Shown one piece after another: positions 1 to 13,900 of a stretch of DNA of 64,000 nucleotides. The translations under genes were made by a program, and so were the position numbers. Origin of the DNA: Apostichopus californicus (Eukaryota; Echinodermata; Holothuroidea; Aspidochirotida; Stichopodidae); NCBI GenBank assembly GCA_020650975.1, contig JAIPMN010006237.1, positions 2,851 through 66,850 of the forward strand. The letters run 5' to 3'. Numbering within the stretch: position 1 is the stretch's first letter; every line of letters begins with the position of its first letter. The notes under the pieces were generated by a model. The model made no database searches. It saw nothing but the letters and a program-made list of their open reading frames with translations, and had not been told where the DNA came from.

Positions 1-1818
1 CCCCCCCCCCCCCCCCGCAATCCCAGCCCACTTAAATATAATATATGTCTTAGTGTCCAATGTTGTCGTGTTAGCCTGATAAATACCATGACTTTTAATA
101 TGCAATATTCTTCTTTTTTTCATTGCAGCTTCCAAAAATTAAAACGTAGAATGATATCATGTTTTCTTGAAAGAAATCTGACGCATGATGAAAAATTAAC
201 ATAAATGAAAGGGTTCAAGCATTTGGCTTGATGTATCTACCCCATCGTGACATTAACGATGTCATTTTTGCAACTGATTGTCTTCAGAGTGACTAAAATC
301 AGAAACTTCAGATTGATATTAAATATATTTTCATAACTGTGACCAATTTTTAACATTGCAAATAAAAATCCAAAAAATTCTACTTAGTTACATGATCAAA
401 AGGAAACAATTAATTTATAATAAGGGAAAGTTTGTGAATACTCAACAAATATGAAAGAATATGAAAAGTAAAAAAAAATCAAAAAACAAAAAATATATCT
501 AGTGATTAATTGAACGTGTGGATTCTTAGAATCCTGGATTGCAACAGTCCACTAAAAGACTACTTTCACCTTTCCCTATTTTCTGAAAAACAAATAAACA
601 AAGTAAACAAATATCATGTTGGCGGAACTATTTAAGTTTATGCTCAAATTTCTGAGCTTAAATTTACACAACTAGTTTGATAATTCTGGCAAAGATTACA
701 CTCTATTATTGTCGTATGTTGTGTGGGCCAAGATTACAACAGAAAGGCATCTTAAAAAAAAAAATTCAACCTGCAAGTATTTTATAACAATACTGAAATA
801 GGTGTAACAATTTCAAGGCTAAAGTGGGGCACGGTTATCTTGAAGTCGAAAAAGCTAAGAAATACATGTCTCATTATAGTTTCTCAGCAGCTGAGCCATC
901 ACTTATGAAGGACTTTATAAAGTGATCTAAACCTGGGACTAACGATTTTTACCCCCCTACTTTACCTCGTCGGAAAGAGTACCTTACGAAATATAACTTA
1001 TTTCACCACTAAAATAGAAGAAACAAATTTGGTTTGAGCGGCAGGTACCTAGGGAGTGAACAGGGACAGGGAGAAGAGACTTCATTTATACAAAATTTTA
1101 TGAAATTGACTGAAGGGATGAGAGAACTGTAAATTATATTTCAAACGTATTTACCAGAGCGAGTGAAATATGCCGTAAAAAAATCTATAATAACTAAACA
1201 TGGCCAATATATCATATTAATGTTTCTTTTATGGACAAAAAGGAAAGTGGAATTCACAAACTTGAGCAATTTTATCCCACTTCACAGGAAAAAGTTGTGT
1301 GTGAAAAATTACAGTTGTTTACCCTCGCCCCCCCTATCCCTCCCCCCTCAAAATACTGGCCACTTACGTATTACTAGCTTGCTGTCTTGGACATAAACCG
1401 CAAGAGATTCGTCCCAAAGCAAATAAATAAACCGTCAAAAAACTTCGGTAAAGGAGAAAATTACATATGCGGATAAATGAACAATGCCTTATTGTCTACC
1501 ACAAAAGGCAAAATGGAGGTAAATAAACAATTCCAGAAACAGAATTTACCTGTTAGTTAGTATTCTACAAAATACATGGAGAAGCTATCTATTATGCAAA
1601 AATACTCTAATACCTCACCAATCTATCAGAAATAAGTCAAGCTCTCCCAGATAAGGATTGTTTTTCTGTTTTGCTTTTCGAAAGTATTGCATAACATTCA
1701 AACGTGACAAACACCGAGTGAAACAAGTTAACTTGGCCGAGCCAGTATTAACTTTTTGCTTTCCGCCATTCACTCATAATTTAATATATCGATGCTCTTC
1801 ACGATGCTCTTCACAGGA
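1..1818. other. 3' flank / 3' UTR of HTT
   Basis: AT-rich DNA downstream of the HTT stop, opening with a 16-base C run at the window edge. I see no conserved coding segment on either strand; the short open frames lack codon bias and family motifs. The HTT 3' UTR must begin here, but its end cannot be placed. Confidence 0.6.
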
Positions 1819-1914
1819 TCACAGCTGGTTCAGTAGCGCACTGTACGCAATTTCAGATGCACAGACAGTCTGGAATGTGGACACGAAAGCTCGACGAGCT
1901 GAACTCTCCGTGAT
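1819..1914 (-). CDS. HTT: HTT exon 58 (last coding exon)
   Basis: Encodes [20 protein letters not shown] and eleven more residues to a TGA stop at 1819-1821. Human ends [20 protein letters not shown] then about 25 residues, so the C-terminus is somewhat shorter. An ATTAAA lies only 35 bp past the stop (minus strand, 1780-1785); no stronger polyadenylation signal was seen. Confidence 0.88.
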   Translation of the reverse strand: MTESSARRAFVSTFQTVCASEIAYSALLNQL

Positions 1915-4900
1915 CTGAAAAAATCGAACGAGTCCATTTTGTAAAAAAAAAAGGAAAAAAAATTTACACCTTTTAAGAATTTATTTATTAAATGATATAT
2001 TGATTTTAAGAATAAAGGGCTTTTAAGAAACATTTTAACTTTGAAAATTTTATAAAAGTGATGTCGTATCTCCTTGAAAATTTTTCCTTTGAAGTGAACG
2101 ATACAAGAGCATTCGGAAGTCTCTACTTCCCATCCAGATATATTGATCAAAAAATCTTTACAAATTTTGTGGACTTTTACGAAAATTATTTCTCTTCGGA
2201 AATTACCTTAACAATTGGACATGAAACCCTTTGACATAGCTCATGCTAATCTGTAATGTCATTTGTCTCTCTATATTATCATAATGGCTTTTACTTGCTT
2301 GTAACAAATTTAATATGGATGTGGCTAATCAAGGGAGAAACCACTACATGATGTACTGTAAGAATTAGTATTACAACAAAGAGTCTGCCAAACATGGAAC
2401 AAGGTCAATTCTCACGTGTAGGGACACGAGAGGAGGGTTAGCATGTTAGTGGGAGGGAGTTGGAGGGGTGGGGGAGGAGGAGGGGGTGTAGAAGACGAGT
2501 TGTAGAAAGGAGGTGTGGTACTAACCTGACTGTGGTAGAAATCTTTGGCAAATAAAACAAACAGCTCCCTGTCCAGGGTGTCCAGCTTACCCATACGACT
2601 CAGTACTAACGGAAGTCTGAAATACTCGGTCAAGGAGAAAACAAATATTACCATGGAAACTAAGTAAATGACAATCAAAGAGTGCATATGTCTTATTTGT
2701 TTCGTCTGAAAGCTACATGAAAATATAACATATTAACAATTAAAACAATTGTAACATATTCACAATTGAACTAAATGTATGTAAAAGTTGCAGCAATTTT
2801 TGTAGTTCCTGAGCATCTTGTTTTACCTTTAAAACAGTTGGATATATGAGCTACTCGGTTGTTCACAATGACAAAAGCATTCCAAGTTTTCAGCAAAATG
2901 AACTCTTGTTGTAAAGGCAAACAGTGGTCATAGAGTATTAGATCTTCAAGTAATTGACAAAATGGTGGACCAAGACAAGCTTTGATATTCTATATTTTCA
3001 AACTGTACATGCTTGTATCTCATTTTCCACTACATTTCCCATCATGCAGTTCACTCCCAGCATGCAATTCACCATGTTACTATGCAATTCCTGATTCAAT
3101 TGGCCTCAAGACACTTCAACACTCTGATCAACTGTCGCAGCTGTCTGTATTCCACTACCAGTAGGATTCACAGGTACAATGTTCTGTACTCAATGCTGTT
3201 TTGGTTTTGATAAGAAGAAGATCTTTTCAAGAATTTAAACCATCTGTTGTGACATTAAATATGGCATTAATATGGTTGTGGCATTAATATGGCAATAATA
3301 TGGTTTCAGGTAGTTTCACTGCATATGCAAGTAGCTGCTACGAGCAAAACAAAGCAGTCCCTGATCAAATTTGAATTTCAAACAAAAGGATACAGATTCT
3401 GAACCCACTGATTGGTCGAAGCACACATGAAGAAAACGGAGAGGCTCCATATCGCCATGGCAACAGGTGTACGCTGGGTGAAATTTGACAACGAGAGTAG
3501 GACCCAATCCTGGACCAGTTCTGACTGGCCCTGACGATGGAGACCCGCAAATACCTAAATTATACAAATTTTAGATGAAACATTAATATTTATGAAAAAA
3601 GAATGCACAATGTTATAACTGATTTATTCTAGACAGAAAATGAAATAATTGGAATATTGAAAATCTCTGGGACGAGTCATTCATAAGTAGGTGAAAAAAT
3701 TATCGTCTCCCTGAGCCAACATTTTCACTGCTAAATTTGCTAAAACTTATATTTGAAGATTTTTGAAGATATTTTATGACTTTTGTGGCAACACTGACGT
3801 AACACCTCAAGAAAAAAAGGATCCTTGTGGGTCCACAAATAACTTGAAACTTATCTGAAAACAGTGGCTTTACATATATATATTATAACCCTTGAACATC
3901 CAACTTATTTTGGTCCTATCTGGTTCCCCCCAAAAAAATTGAAATTGACCATGTTTCGACTGGTGCATATCCTCTCTCTACAATGTGTCAAATGCCATTT
4001 TCTTTTTTTTCACTTTCCTAAATCTAGCTAAGTTAAGAATAGTAACTTGGTGTAAAACTCAAAAAGAAAAGCGGGAAAAACAAATTAAGCGTTCGTTACA
4101 AAAATTGTCTGCTTGAAAATCACGAGTATTTTGTATTTACCCTATAGACGATTGTGGCCATCAGCTGTGGATGAGGTTGCTGATTAGAGAGAAACTCCCC
4201 GATGACTTTATTCATCACATCCTGAGGAGAGAAAAAATCTTCCAGGAAGGTTGGCAGGACCTCGGCGACCAGACTAGCTTCTGTGGGGTAACCTTTCCTT
4301 ATTCTGACGAAAGATAAAAAGGGTGAAAAATCACATTGACTTTTGTCCGATAATCAGCTAAACGAATTTGAAGCTCTCGAAGTCACGACGTCCGAGACGA
4401 AGGGTCTTTGACTGGTTCTCTTGCCCGCACTTCACCCGCTTCATCCAAAAAATTAATGGTTATGATAATATATATTAAATATGGCGGTATCCAATAACTT
4501 CTACTTTGAAAAGTCAAACCAGCATGAGACAGTTTAAAAAGCTCTCTTAGTGAAGAAATTGTTTCATAAATTTCAAAATCACTAATTTCTTCAAACAAAT
4601 TGTGCAAAAAACATCTCTAAATACAGCAGTTTAATACAAAAATTGAAAACCCCTAAATTATAACATTAATATTTTCTGTTTTACTTTGACAAAGTACTGA
4701 ACCATACTTTGAGTCTGTACGTGGGTAAAGGTTGGTGAAGGGAGACCACCACTAGGATATAATTTTTTTAAAAAGTGTTTTTTTTTCACTAAAAAAAGAA
4801 AAGAAAAGAGATAAGACGCTGAATCTCACCTGTCAAACAGTATAGACTGTCTCTCGAGGGCTTGGACAAACTCCTCTGGATCGCTGGAATCGACATCATC

Positions 4901-7900
4901 GTCCGGTTGGTCTCCAGCGGGGAAGGTTCTCCTTGATAACTCCTCCCTCGTGTACGAACTGGTCAGCAACAGCCCTAACGCTGGAAGAGCATGGACTGGT
5001 GATGACGGTAGACACAACCTGAGAGAGGTAAAAAATAAATAAATAAATAAATGGAAGTCAGTAATATCACAGCATTTAAGAATGTTATAATCAATCATCA
5101 ATAATCAGGCAGTTATTTTTACGATGCTCCACGAATGTGGGAGCAGCCCCATGGGCTTTTGGATTACAAATTTCACATCGGGTGGCTTCCAATTCAACAT
5201 GATGAATCAGATTTGGAATCTTGGTCCATCTTTTTCCTGGATGAGAAAGTAAACAGTCAAATATTATAGGGACAGGCATGATGTATTGCGTAAGAGAGAT
5301 TCACATGTCTACACCTTGTACCCTCCATTCTTCCTCCCTCCCACACCCCTCTACCCAACCTCATAAAATCCAGATGGATGCGTTGATTAATAATTATTAT
5401 CCAGGAGAAGAATACCACCCACCCTTTACATGTTAATCTTGATGAACTGTAAGAACCCTGTGAAATGAGTACAAAGTTAAAAACAATGAGACAGAAGGAA
5501 CACAATGGTTTTTTATTTAATTTTATTTATTTTCTATACCTGTCTGCTGCTAGTTTTCTGAGCTGATCCGATTCATGGGCGCTGAGGGCCTTAGCAACCA
5601 GCAACCTCTCTAGACCGAGGAGGATAACCTTATAGATTAACAGAGAGGTTGTGTCATCACTCATCGAGACCATGTTAACCAGGTGCTAAAGGAAAAGAGA
5701 AGAATAACAAAAATAGATGGCGGTCTCTTTTATCAGTGTTCATTTAGAAATATATTATCTTGTATACTGTCAGTAACCTATAAATACCTTTAAACATACT
5801 CTAAAATTAAGGGGAAAGAAGAAGAAGAAGATGTAGAAGAAGGAGAAGGAGAAGAAGGAAAGATTAGGAAGTAAATCAAAGCTATATTCAGTCTTTCATT
5901 TTTCCAGTGATACGTTCAATTTTACATTTATAAAGTTCCTTATTAAAATATTTCATGATAAGCATTCAAACTAGAGAAATCAAAATGTCAATTGGACATT
6001 GTTAACTTTTGTTTTGATTGGTTCATAGCTTTTTACGGTGAAACATACTTTAGTCAAGCAAATCAAAACTTCATCCTTCATGGGATTTAAGTATTATCAA
6101 AATCAACACAACAATGATTTATAAAGTTTTCTTCTCTTGAATTCCTACTTTCTGTTTGCCCCGATTTAATTTAGTGTTTCAGTAGAAAATTCAAATGTCA
6201 ACATTCTCTGAGTAGCTTATGCCTCTACACTTTAAAAAAATATTTATATTTTTTATTTGAAAGGAAAGAAACCACAAAGTTGTATTAAGCATTTAAATGA
6301 ATGGTATGAGAGGACGGTACCATGAGAACAGTCTTCGTGAACGGACTGCCAGCCAAGATGTCGGCATAATATTCCATGAGGTAGAAGGTCACGGCTAACA
6401 TCACCAGGGTGTGTTTCTGACTCAGGCCTGGGCTACTTCTAAATATTGACAACAAAAAAAACAATTGGAAACGAAATGATGGCAAGTTAGTACTGGTTAC
6501 AAGTATTCCATGGTTACCTCAATGGGAATTGATTGTAAGGACTTTTTTCACGTTCAGCATATGCTAGAAGATATTACAAAGTAAAAATTGCGATGTTATC
6601 TAATGTTATATGATGGAGATAATATATTGCATATAAAATGGAAACAATTTCCATTTTTTTATATACCTCAAGAACAAAACCAACGTATGATGCTAGTACG
6701 AAGACCCATGTGTGTAACTGTTTTTATAGGATTAAATCACAGACTTTGTTATGTAACATTATTAAAGAGAGTTGGGTTTAGACTAGGGCACTAAAACAGT
6801 TATTACTTACTGTGATATTTGTGACAGGTTCTTATTGATGTACATAAATTACAGACTTTGTTATATAACATTATTATTAAAGAGAGGTGTGTTATTACTC
6901 ACTGTGATATTTGCGACAGGTTCTTATTGATGTACATAAATCACAGACTTTGTTATATAACATTATTATTAAAGAGAGGTGTGTTATTACTCACTGTGAT
7001 ATTTGTGACAGGTTCTTATTGATGTACATAAATCACAGACTTTGTTAAATAACATTATTATTAAAGAGAGGTGTGTTATTACTCACTGTGATATTTGTGA
7101 CAGGTTCTTATTGATGTATTCTACCAGGACCGGGATGAAGACATTCACGTCTTCGATGACGTCGGATTCTAACAGATAGAGGGCGCCATACAATGCACCT
7201 ACTCGGCTCGGTAGGTGGTTGCTCTTGAGTGTCACCTCCAGGAGTTTGCTGACTTTCTCTGAGACATCTTTATCCTGTGATGGAGAGAGAAATTTTAGGT
7301 ACAGTGATAGAACCTCTCCATCTCAATTTGAAAAAGATACTGAAAGGTGAAACAGTTAATTGCAAGAACTCTCAATTTAATTCTCAATGAGGGCTATCGA
7401 GAAAACATTGATTGGAACAAAGGGACAGACAGAACCAATATCTAACTACACCTAGATTAAACAATATAAAGGGTTGTAGGCCAGTAGGTTAAGCAATATG
7501 TAGGGTAGGCCAGTAGATTAAGTAATATGTAAGGTAGGCCAGTAGCTTAAGCAATATGTAGGATTGTAGGCCAGTAGGTTAAGCAATATGTAGGGTAGGC
7601 CAGTAGATTAAGTAATATGTAAGGTAGGCCAGCAGCTTAAGCAATATGTAGGATTGTAGGCCAGTAGCTTAAGCAATATGTAGGATTGTAGGCCAGTAGG
7701 TTAAGCAATATGTAGGGTAGGCCAGTAGATTAAGTAATATGTAATGTAGGCCAGTAGGTCAAGCAATATGTAGAATTGTAGGCCAGCAGGTTAAGCAATA
7801 TTTAGGAATGTAGGCCAGTAGGTCAAGCAATATGTAGGATTGTAGGCCAGCAGGTTAAGCAGTATGTAGGAATGTAGGCCAGTAGCTTAAGCAATATGTA

Positions 7901-10900
7901 AGGTAGGTCAGCAGGTTAATTGCTAAAGCAATATGTAGGGTAGGCCAGTAGGGTGCCCAAACCTAAGAGCTTAAGGACTATACCCAATTAATGCAACATT
8001 ATGGCCGATTTTGTTTTTGCAGTGGGCCAGACTGAAATATTTCTCTTGTCAGATTTGGCCCGTGGCTGCCTGTTAAGTACCACTGTTGTACAGTAATGCA
8101 AGATTACAGTAATACTGAATAAGACTCACCATGCCAAGAATAGCAGCGGCTTTACAGATCCCCGGTACTGCGTACTGGTTGATTATTTCATCTTCTACGT
8201 AGTGATACTTGTTCACCTCTAGCAGGGTGTCGAACATCCACTCAAACTGGGACCTCTCCGTGAAGACATCAGATATCACCAGCACCTAGTGAGAGAAAAA
8301 CAAAGAGATGGCTTATAGACACTCTAACCACCAGTGAAGGGGTTGTTACAAGACAGCATCAAATTTCAAAACCCTATAGATTTTGTGGGCAACTTTGAGC
8401 ATCAAAACAGAATTAAAAATACAATTAACTAGGAAATGATGAATATCGCCCCCAAAAAAATAGGATTGTGAATATCACTGAATGTTTTGCTAAATATTTG
8501 AATGATTGACTTTCTGAAAATACATAATCCAGTCTATATAGATCTTACACATCACAAACACAATCGTAGTGCTTCGGCTACATTTCTTTAGTGAGCTTAA
8601 CTTTCAGAATTGGGCATGTAGAGTATTCGGTCTACTACAAAACCAATGTTTTTATCTGTTCTGTACATGAAATTTCATCGGAGTTTATACTGCCAATAAG
8701 GAAAGATGTAACATTCAAACCATCCAATGAGCGGTAAGAACCACTGAGGGATGCCGCACCTCAGAGTCGCTCCCCCGTAAGATGACTGGATACACTTACA
8801 GATTTAACCGTTTCACAGAGCTGCATGAGAGGGGTACGGGGAGTGGCTATCGGTGACAACCACTGGCCGTAGACCTCCAGGAGTAACATGAGGCAGGAAT
8901 GGACATCCAACTTGGCATTGCCCTTGGCTGCTTTGGTGGGTGGTATCTTGGGGGACGGCAGGGGTGACTCTACTCCATGCTCGTCTACGAGAGGCGGGAG
9001 AAGGTTGTTGATCGCCCAGATGCCATGAACTGATAACTGACGACACAGAAATAAAACAGAGAAGGTATGCAAATTACAATATTAATGACAGTCTTATAGT
9101 CACATGCTGACGAATGTGAAGCAACTATACCGTGAAATATGCCAGACACATCAAATATGGTCACGCTGGATCGGGGCAATTTTTCTCTTTAAGATACCAC
9201 CGTCGAGATGTTCACTCATACAAAGACATTGATATGTGTAATAAAGATGTTATTCATTCTGCCAACAAGGAACAATTTAATGTTTTTCAAGATCATCCTT
9301 TTAAAAACTTTACATTTAACTAATGGAATTGTATGTTAAAACTGAGGTGTGACATGGGAGAGATTTGATGACACAAAAGTTCAGAAGAAGCTGCGAATAT
9401 TCAGATATAGAAATAGCTATTTTGAATTCTGACAAATTTCTTGTACATCCTACTACGCATAGCGAGTTGGTAGAACAACTGGTCAAAGCGACGAACAAGT
9501 TGCCGTAGAGCAAAGGGTATTTAGGTATTGGTAGAGGAATATACTGCTGCAGAGGTGAAGATGGGGAGGAAGGGGGATGTTTGGAGAGGAAGGGGTGTTA
9601 TACCTGTCCAACAGTGAAGCATCTATCTTGAATATCTTGGTCTTGATTTGACCTCAGGAGGTCATCGTATACCTCCTCCGAGGTATGAGAGGTGAAATCT
9701 GTCGTTGAGTTAGGGGAGAACCTTCAAAAGAGATGAAAAGAATAAGAGTCAGATGGTGGCGGTCTTTCAGAAAATTTGCCCTCATTTGGGAGAGAGGGAT
9801 TGCTACTGTTACTTTACGAGGATAAATTTGCTTGTGGATTATGACCACGACACTACCTTAACATCATCTCCGTCGACGACGAAAGTAAAATATATTCCTC
9901 ACCTGTCTTGGAACAGATGTCTGACTTTCCTCTCTAGGATCCCTCGCAGATGGGCTAGCTTCTTGCCCTTTTCCGACGACAAGAATGGCAGGTGTTCGTG
10001 CCTTGGAATGCATAGTTGTCTGCTATTGGTGGGATTGCCAGGCTGTGGGCGGAGTCTTGTGTCAATGAGCAATGACGTAATAGCTCTCACTGCGAGACAG
10101 GTTGACTGGCTATGTTCGATATCCTCCTGAAATTGAAAATTTGTTAGAGTATTGTCGTAAAAATCACCGAACATTACACAGCTTTGAAGAAAAAATAAGG
10201 GAAACTTCATCTGTTGCCAGGTCTTGTGTTTTTGTGTGTTTCTGGTTAGGAATGGTATAAGTCAGTGGTCACAGTGTCCTACCCACCAGTAAGGTCTGTG
10301 CTCAACTTCTGTCACAACAGATGTAACGTAAGAATACTGCTTCATATTTTAGGACACCGATCTTCACACGATAACCGTTACACCTGCGGGGTGAACAACT
10401 GCCTGATGTTTCGATCTTGGAATTCTTTATAATAGGAATCAGAAGGTTTAAGTGTTTTAAAAGTGTGCAACTATGTAAACTAAGTCAGGATAAGTAAATA
10501 AGGAAGGACGACTAGAAAATACCTCCACATTCTCAATAACATCTGGGGATCCAACGACACCAAGAAGGGCAGCCCAAGTTTCTTCAAACTGCTGTCTTGA
10601 AGTCCAACCTTTTTGAAATAAACAAGCAAGATACATCAGGATGCATTTGATGAGATCAAACTAATTAATTAACAAACATTAATTAATAACTTTTATTTTT
10701 TAAAATTTATATTAATAAATTTCTTTAATTTGTCAATATCAAAACTTTAATCTTTGAATTATAATCGATTCATATCATCGTACCTATCGTGTTGATTCTG
10801 AAGACAAATTCGGCTAACACGTCCCTCTCCTTGAGAATATCCAAAGGGCAAGGTGGGAGGAATGTCGTCTGTTGTTCCATAGGACTGGGACTCCATCCCA

Positions 10901-13900
10901 TCTTCCAAGCAAGTGGAGGAGTTCTAGCGAAGGTGTTGACCAATGGCAGACGAGCTAAGCATGTGATCACGTCTCTGATTGGCTGTTGCAGGAACTGAGG
11001 TAGTAAGTAGATGGTAGGCTGGTCACTATTGGCTGCAGCCGATGGCTGGATGAGATCCACTAAACTGGCCACCTGGTGACATGTCTCCATGTTGGATTCA
11101 AAATCTGAAACAAAAGGTTGGATAATGAATCAATAACATTATGTAAGACAAAATTAGAGGAGTTATGAATACTCAACATATTTAAATCTAAAGTGGAGAA
11201 TCTTTTCACCTACTTGTTGAAAAGTTGGACAGCTCTATAAATGCAATGCATATAGTAGAAAAAAACAAAATTTAACACTGATTTTTGTTATATTGAAAAT
11301 GAATTGGAATTATTAAAAAATATATACTAAATGCAAAATAAGGGAATCGATCTATTTCTTTGATGCCAGCAGAAATCTCCTTAGTTCAAGAGCCAAATAA
11401 CTTGGGAGACAAAATCTTTCATCAACTCTTTTGACACGCCAACCACTTTATAACAAAGGTATCCCTGTCTATTTTAATACTTCAATCAACCAAATCGTTC
11501 TTCATGAAATTATAATGATCAAAAGACATCTCGCAAGAAAAAGAGTAATAAATTGTAAATAAAAAAGAGGAAAAATCTTGATAATTTATGCCACTTGTCA
11601 CTGATAAGTTTGTACAAAGCTGCAGTTTGATATGGACCATCATGGCATAATGCTTAAATTAATAAAAATGAGATTTATAGAAATGACATATACAAGTTGC
11701 ATTTTAAGCTGAATTTACAACAAAAAAAAGGAAAAAAAGAAGAAGTTTTTTACATTACACTCCACAATTCAAAAGGAAAGGAAAGGAAACCTTTTGAATT
11801 TGTTTGCCAAAACTGTACCAGAAATGACCAACTTGGGCATAACTTTCAAAGATCTCCAGATAAACGATCTAACATACCATCACATTGGTGTGGCACAAAA
11901 TAGTCTGTCCTGAATAGAATTGTACATTAACAATGCACTATTAGGCACTGTGTCAACAAGAACAGCCGCAGCAGTTGCAACCCCCCCCCCCGCCACCCCC
12001 ACCACTCCCCGCAGCAAGGCTGTACTTATATCAAAACAATTTAGAGAATATCTTGGCACACCTGCAGTGCCTCCTATTGTGTGAAACTGCTCAGCACAGA
12101 ATATTTCATTCTATGCAGCCTGGCTGCAGCCTCCTCAGCATCCTGACTTGTGACACAGTTCCTAGTGAGAAGCAGCTGAACGGTTGTAGATAAATAAATC
12201 TATTTAGTGACATTGGGGAGTAAACGTTCATATATAAATAGTAAACAGCTTGGTCAGAATGATGGAAAGGTCACAAATTTGCATAAACTTGAAAACTTTG
12301 CAGGGTAGCATCTTCAGGGTGAAGAGCTATAAAAATGGTTGAACCACCCCCTGCCCCCCCCCCACCCCTTAGCTAAGAACTGAAGAAATCGGGATAAAAT
12401 GGATACCGAACAAACCTGTTATCTCTATCATTTTAAGTTAATTTTGACCAAACCTTTCTATCCACAGTAAAACTGTGTAATTGTATAACATTTAATACTG
12501 AAGAATTGAAGAACAGTGAAAATGGATGTAGTACAATTAAAAAGAGAAAAGGAAATAAGTAATTTAAAAATTAAACAGTACAAACTATAAATTCATAAAA
12601 AATATTTCAAAAGGTCATTTAAATACGGTTTTTGCCTTCTTCTTTATTTTATTTTATTTGCTAAGTCTTTTTATGTTCATTTGCTGAGTTGTAAGCTTTT
12701 TTTCCTCCCTATCTGGCCATCATCACTGAAGCTGAATGAATTATCAAGCCCGTGAGGCATCGCTACTTTGATAATGTTATTCACTTCAAGGAACTGGTAC
12801 TTTTAATTTCCACAAAAAAGACGAAATCATGTTCAACTCCCTACCTCTATCACTTAACTATACCTGTGGACTGCTCCTTACTAATGTTATCAACTAATTC
12901 TTTCTCCTGTGACGGTAGAGTAAATACATAATCAATTACTCACAACAAAATAACAACAATAACAAACATTCAAAAGTAACAAAGGCACTCCAATTATAAT
13001 ATGCAAACTAGGCTAGGCTGCCATGGAAGTGTTGCATACTATTAGTTTAGACATAAATTTAAGGCTATATATCTGATGGAAACTGAATTTACATGCATGC
13101 ATTTCCTTTGCATATCTCTCCTTCACAAATACAGACATTTCCGATGACTATCAGCTGTCGATATTGTGGATGTTTGGGTGGCCGTGGCCATTTCCATAGC
13201 AACCAGCTCCTTGAAATGCTTTGTACAGCGTATGATCAGATTCTATGATCTTCTAATCTTTTAAGAAATTAATATTTCTATATCTTTTTCCCCCCTTCCA
13301 CTTGTCTATCATACATCACAAGAAAGATTCTATACCCGTTGAGATTATATAGGAAGGAAGTTAGTAAATCCCCGAATTAAGTAACTGCATCAATATGAGC
13401 TGTGGACTCAAAGCAAAGAGATGGAAGTGGGCAGCTTTCATAATGATTATAACATCTTTATGTGAGAAAAGAAGAAGAAAGCAATGATTATTATTCCATT
13501 TTACCTGTCTTGCAAATATACGAAAAGAGAAAAAGGAAGGAAACAAAAAAGCAGAAGAAAGAACCAATATATCGAGAGCTGACCAAAACACAAAACAAAA
13601 CATAAAAAAAAAAAAAGAAGCTCTCTCACCAGGACTGTGAGAACCCTGAAGCATGGCAGACCCTCCATCCAGAGGTTTAGCTTGCAAGAAAACTATCGCC
13701 ATGGTAACAGGAGATGTAAGAGATGAGAAGATCATGATGAATCGAAACACGATGAAAGGAGCGATAATGAATAATAAAAAAAAACCAAAGAAAAATAAGT
13801 TTTTAAAAAAAAGCTAATCATAGATAACAGCATGCTGAATGGACTAAACTAGTGAGCAAAGGTTTCTAGCTACTGGATTAAGAGCTTTGAGAAAAATGTT

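Noticed and set aside
2412-2525. Proline-rich extension of HTT exon 57
   Set aside because: Read-through past a good GTTAGT donor into a GGGA-rich intron; human protein and phase both support splicing to the exon at 1819-1914.
5821-5870. (GAA)n expansion
   Set aside because: Short, impure GAAGAAGGA run of a common kind; no sign of an unusual expansion.
6811-7952. CRISPR-like repeat array
   Set aside because: Tandem repeats without unique spacers, in a eukaryotic intron.
9753-10130. Plus-strand frame of 125 codons
   Set aside because: Antisense of HTT exon 47; no family similarity or plus-strand splice logic.
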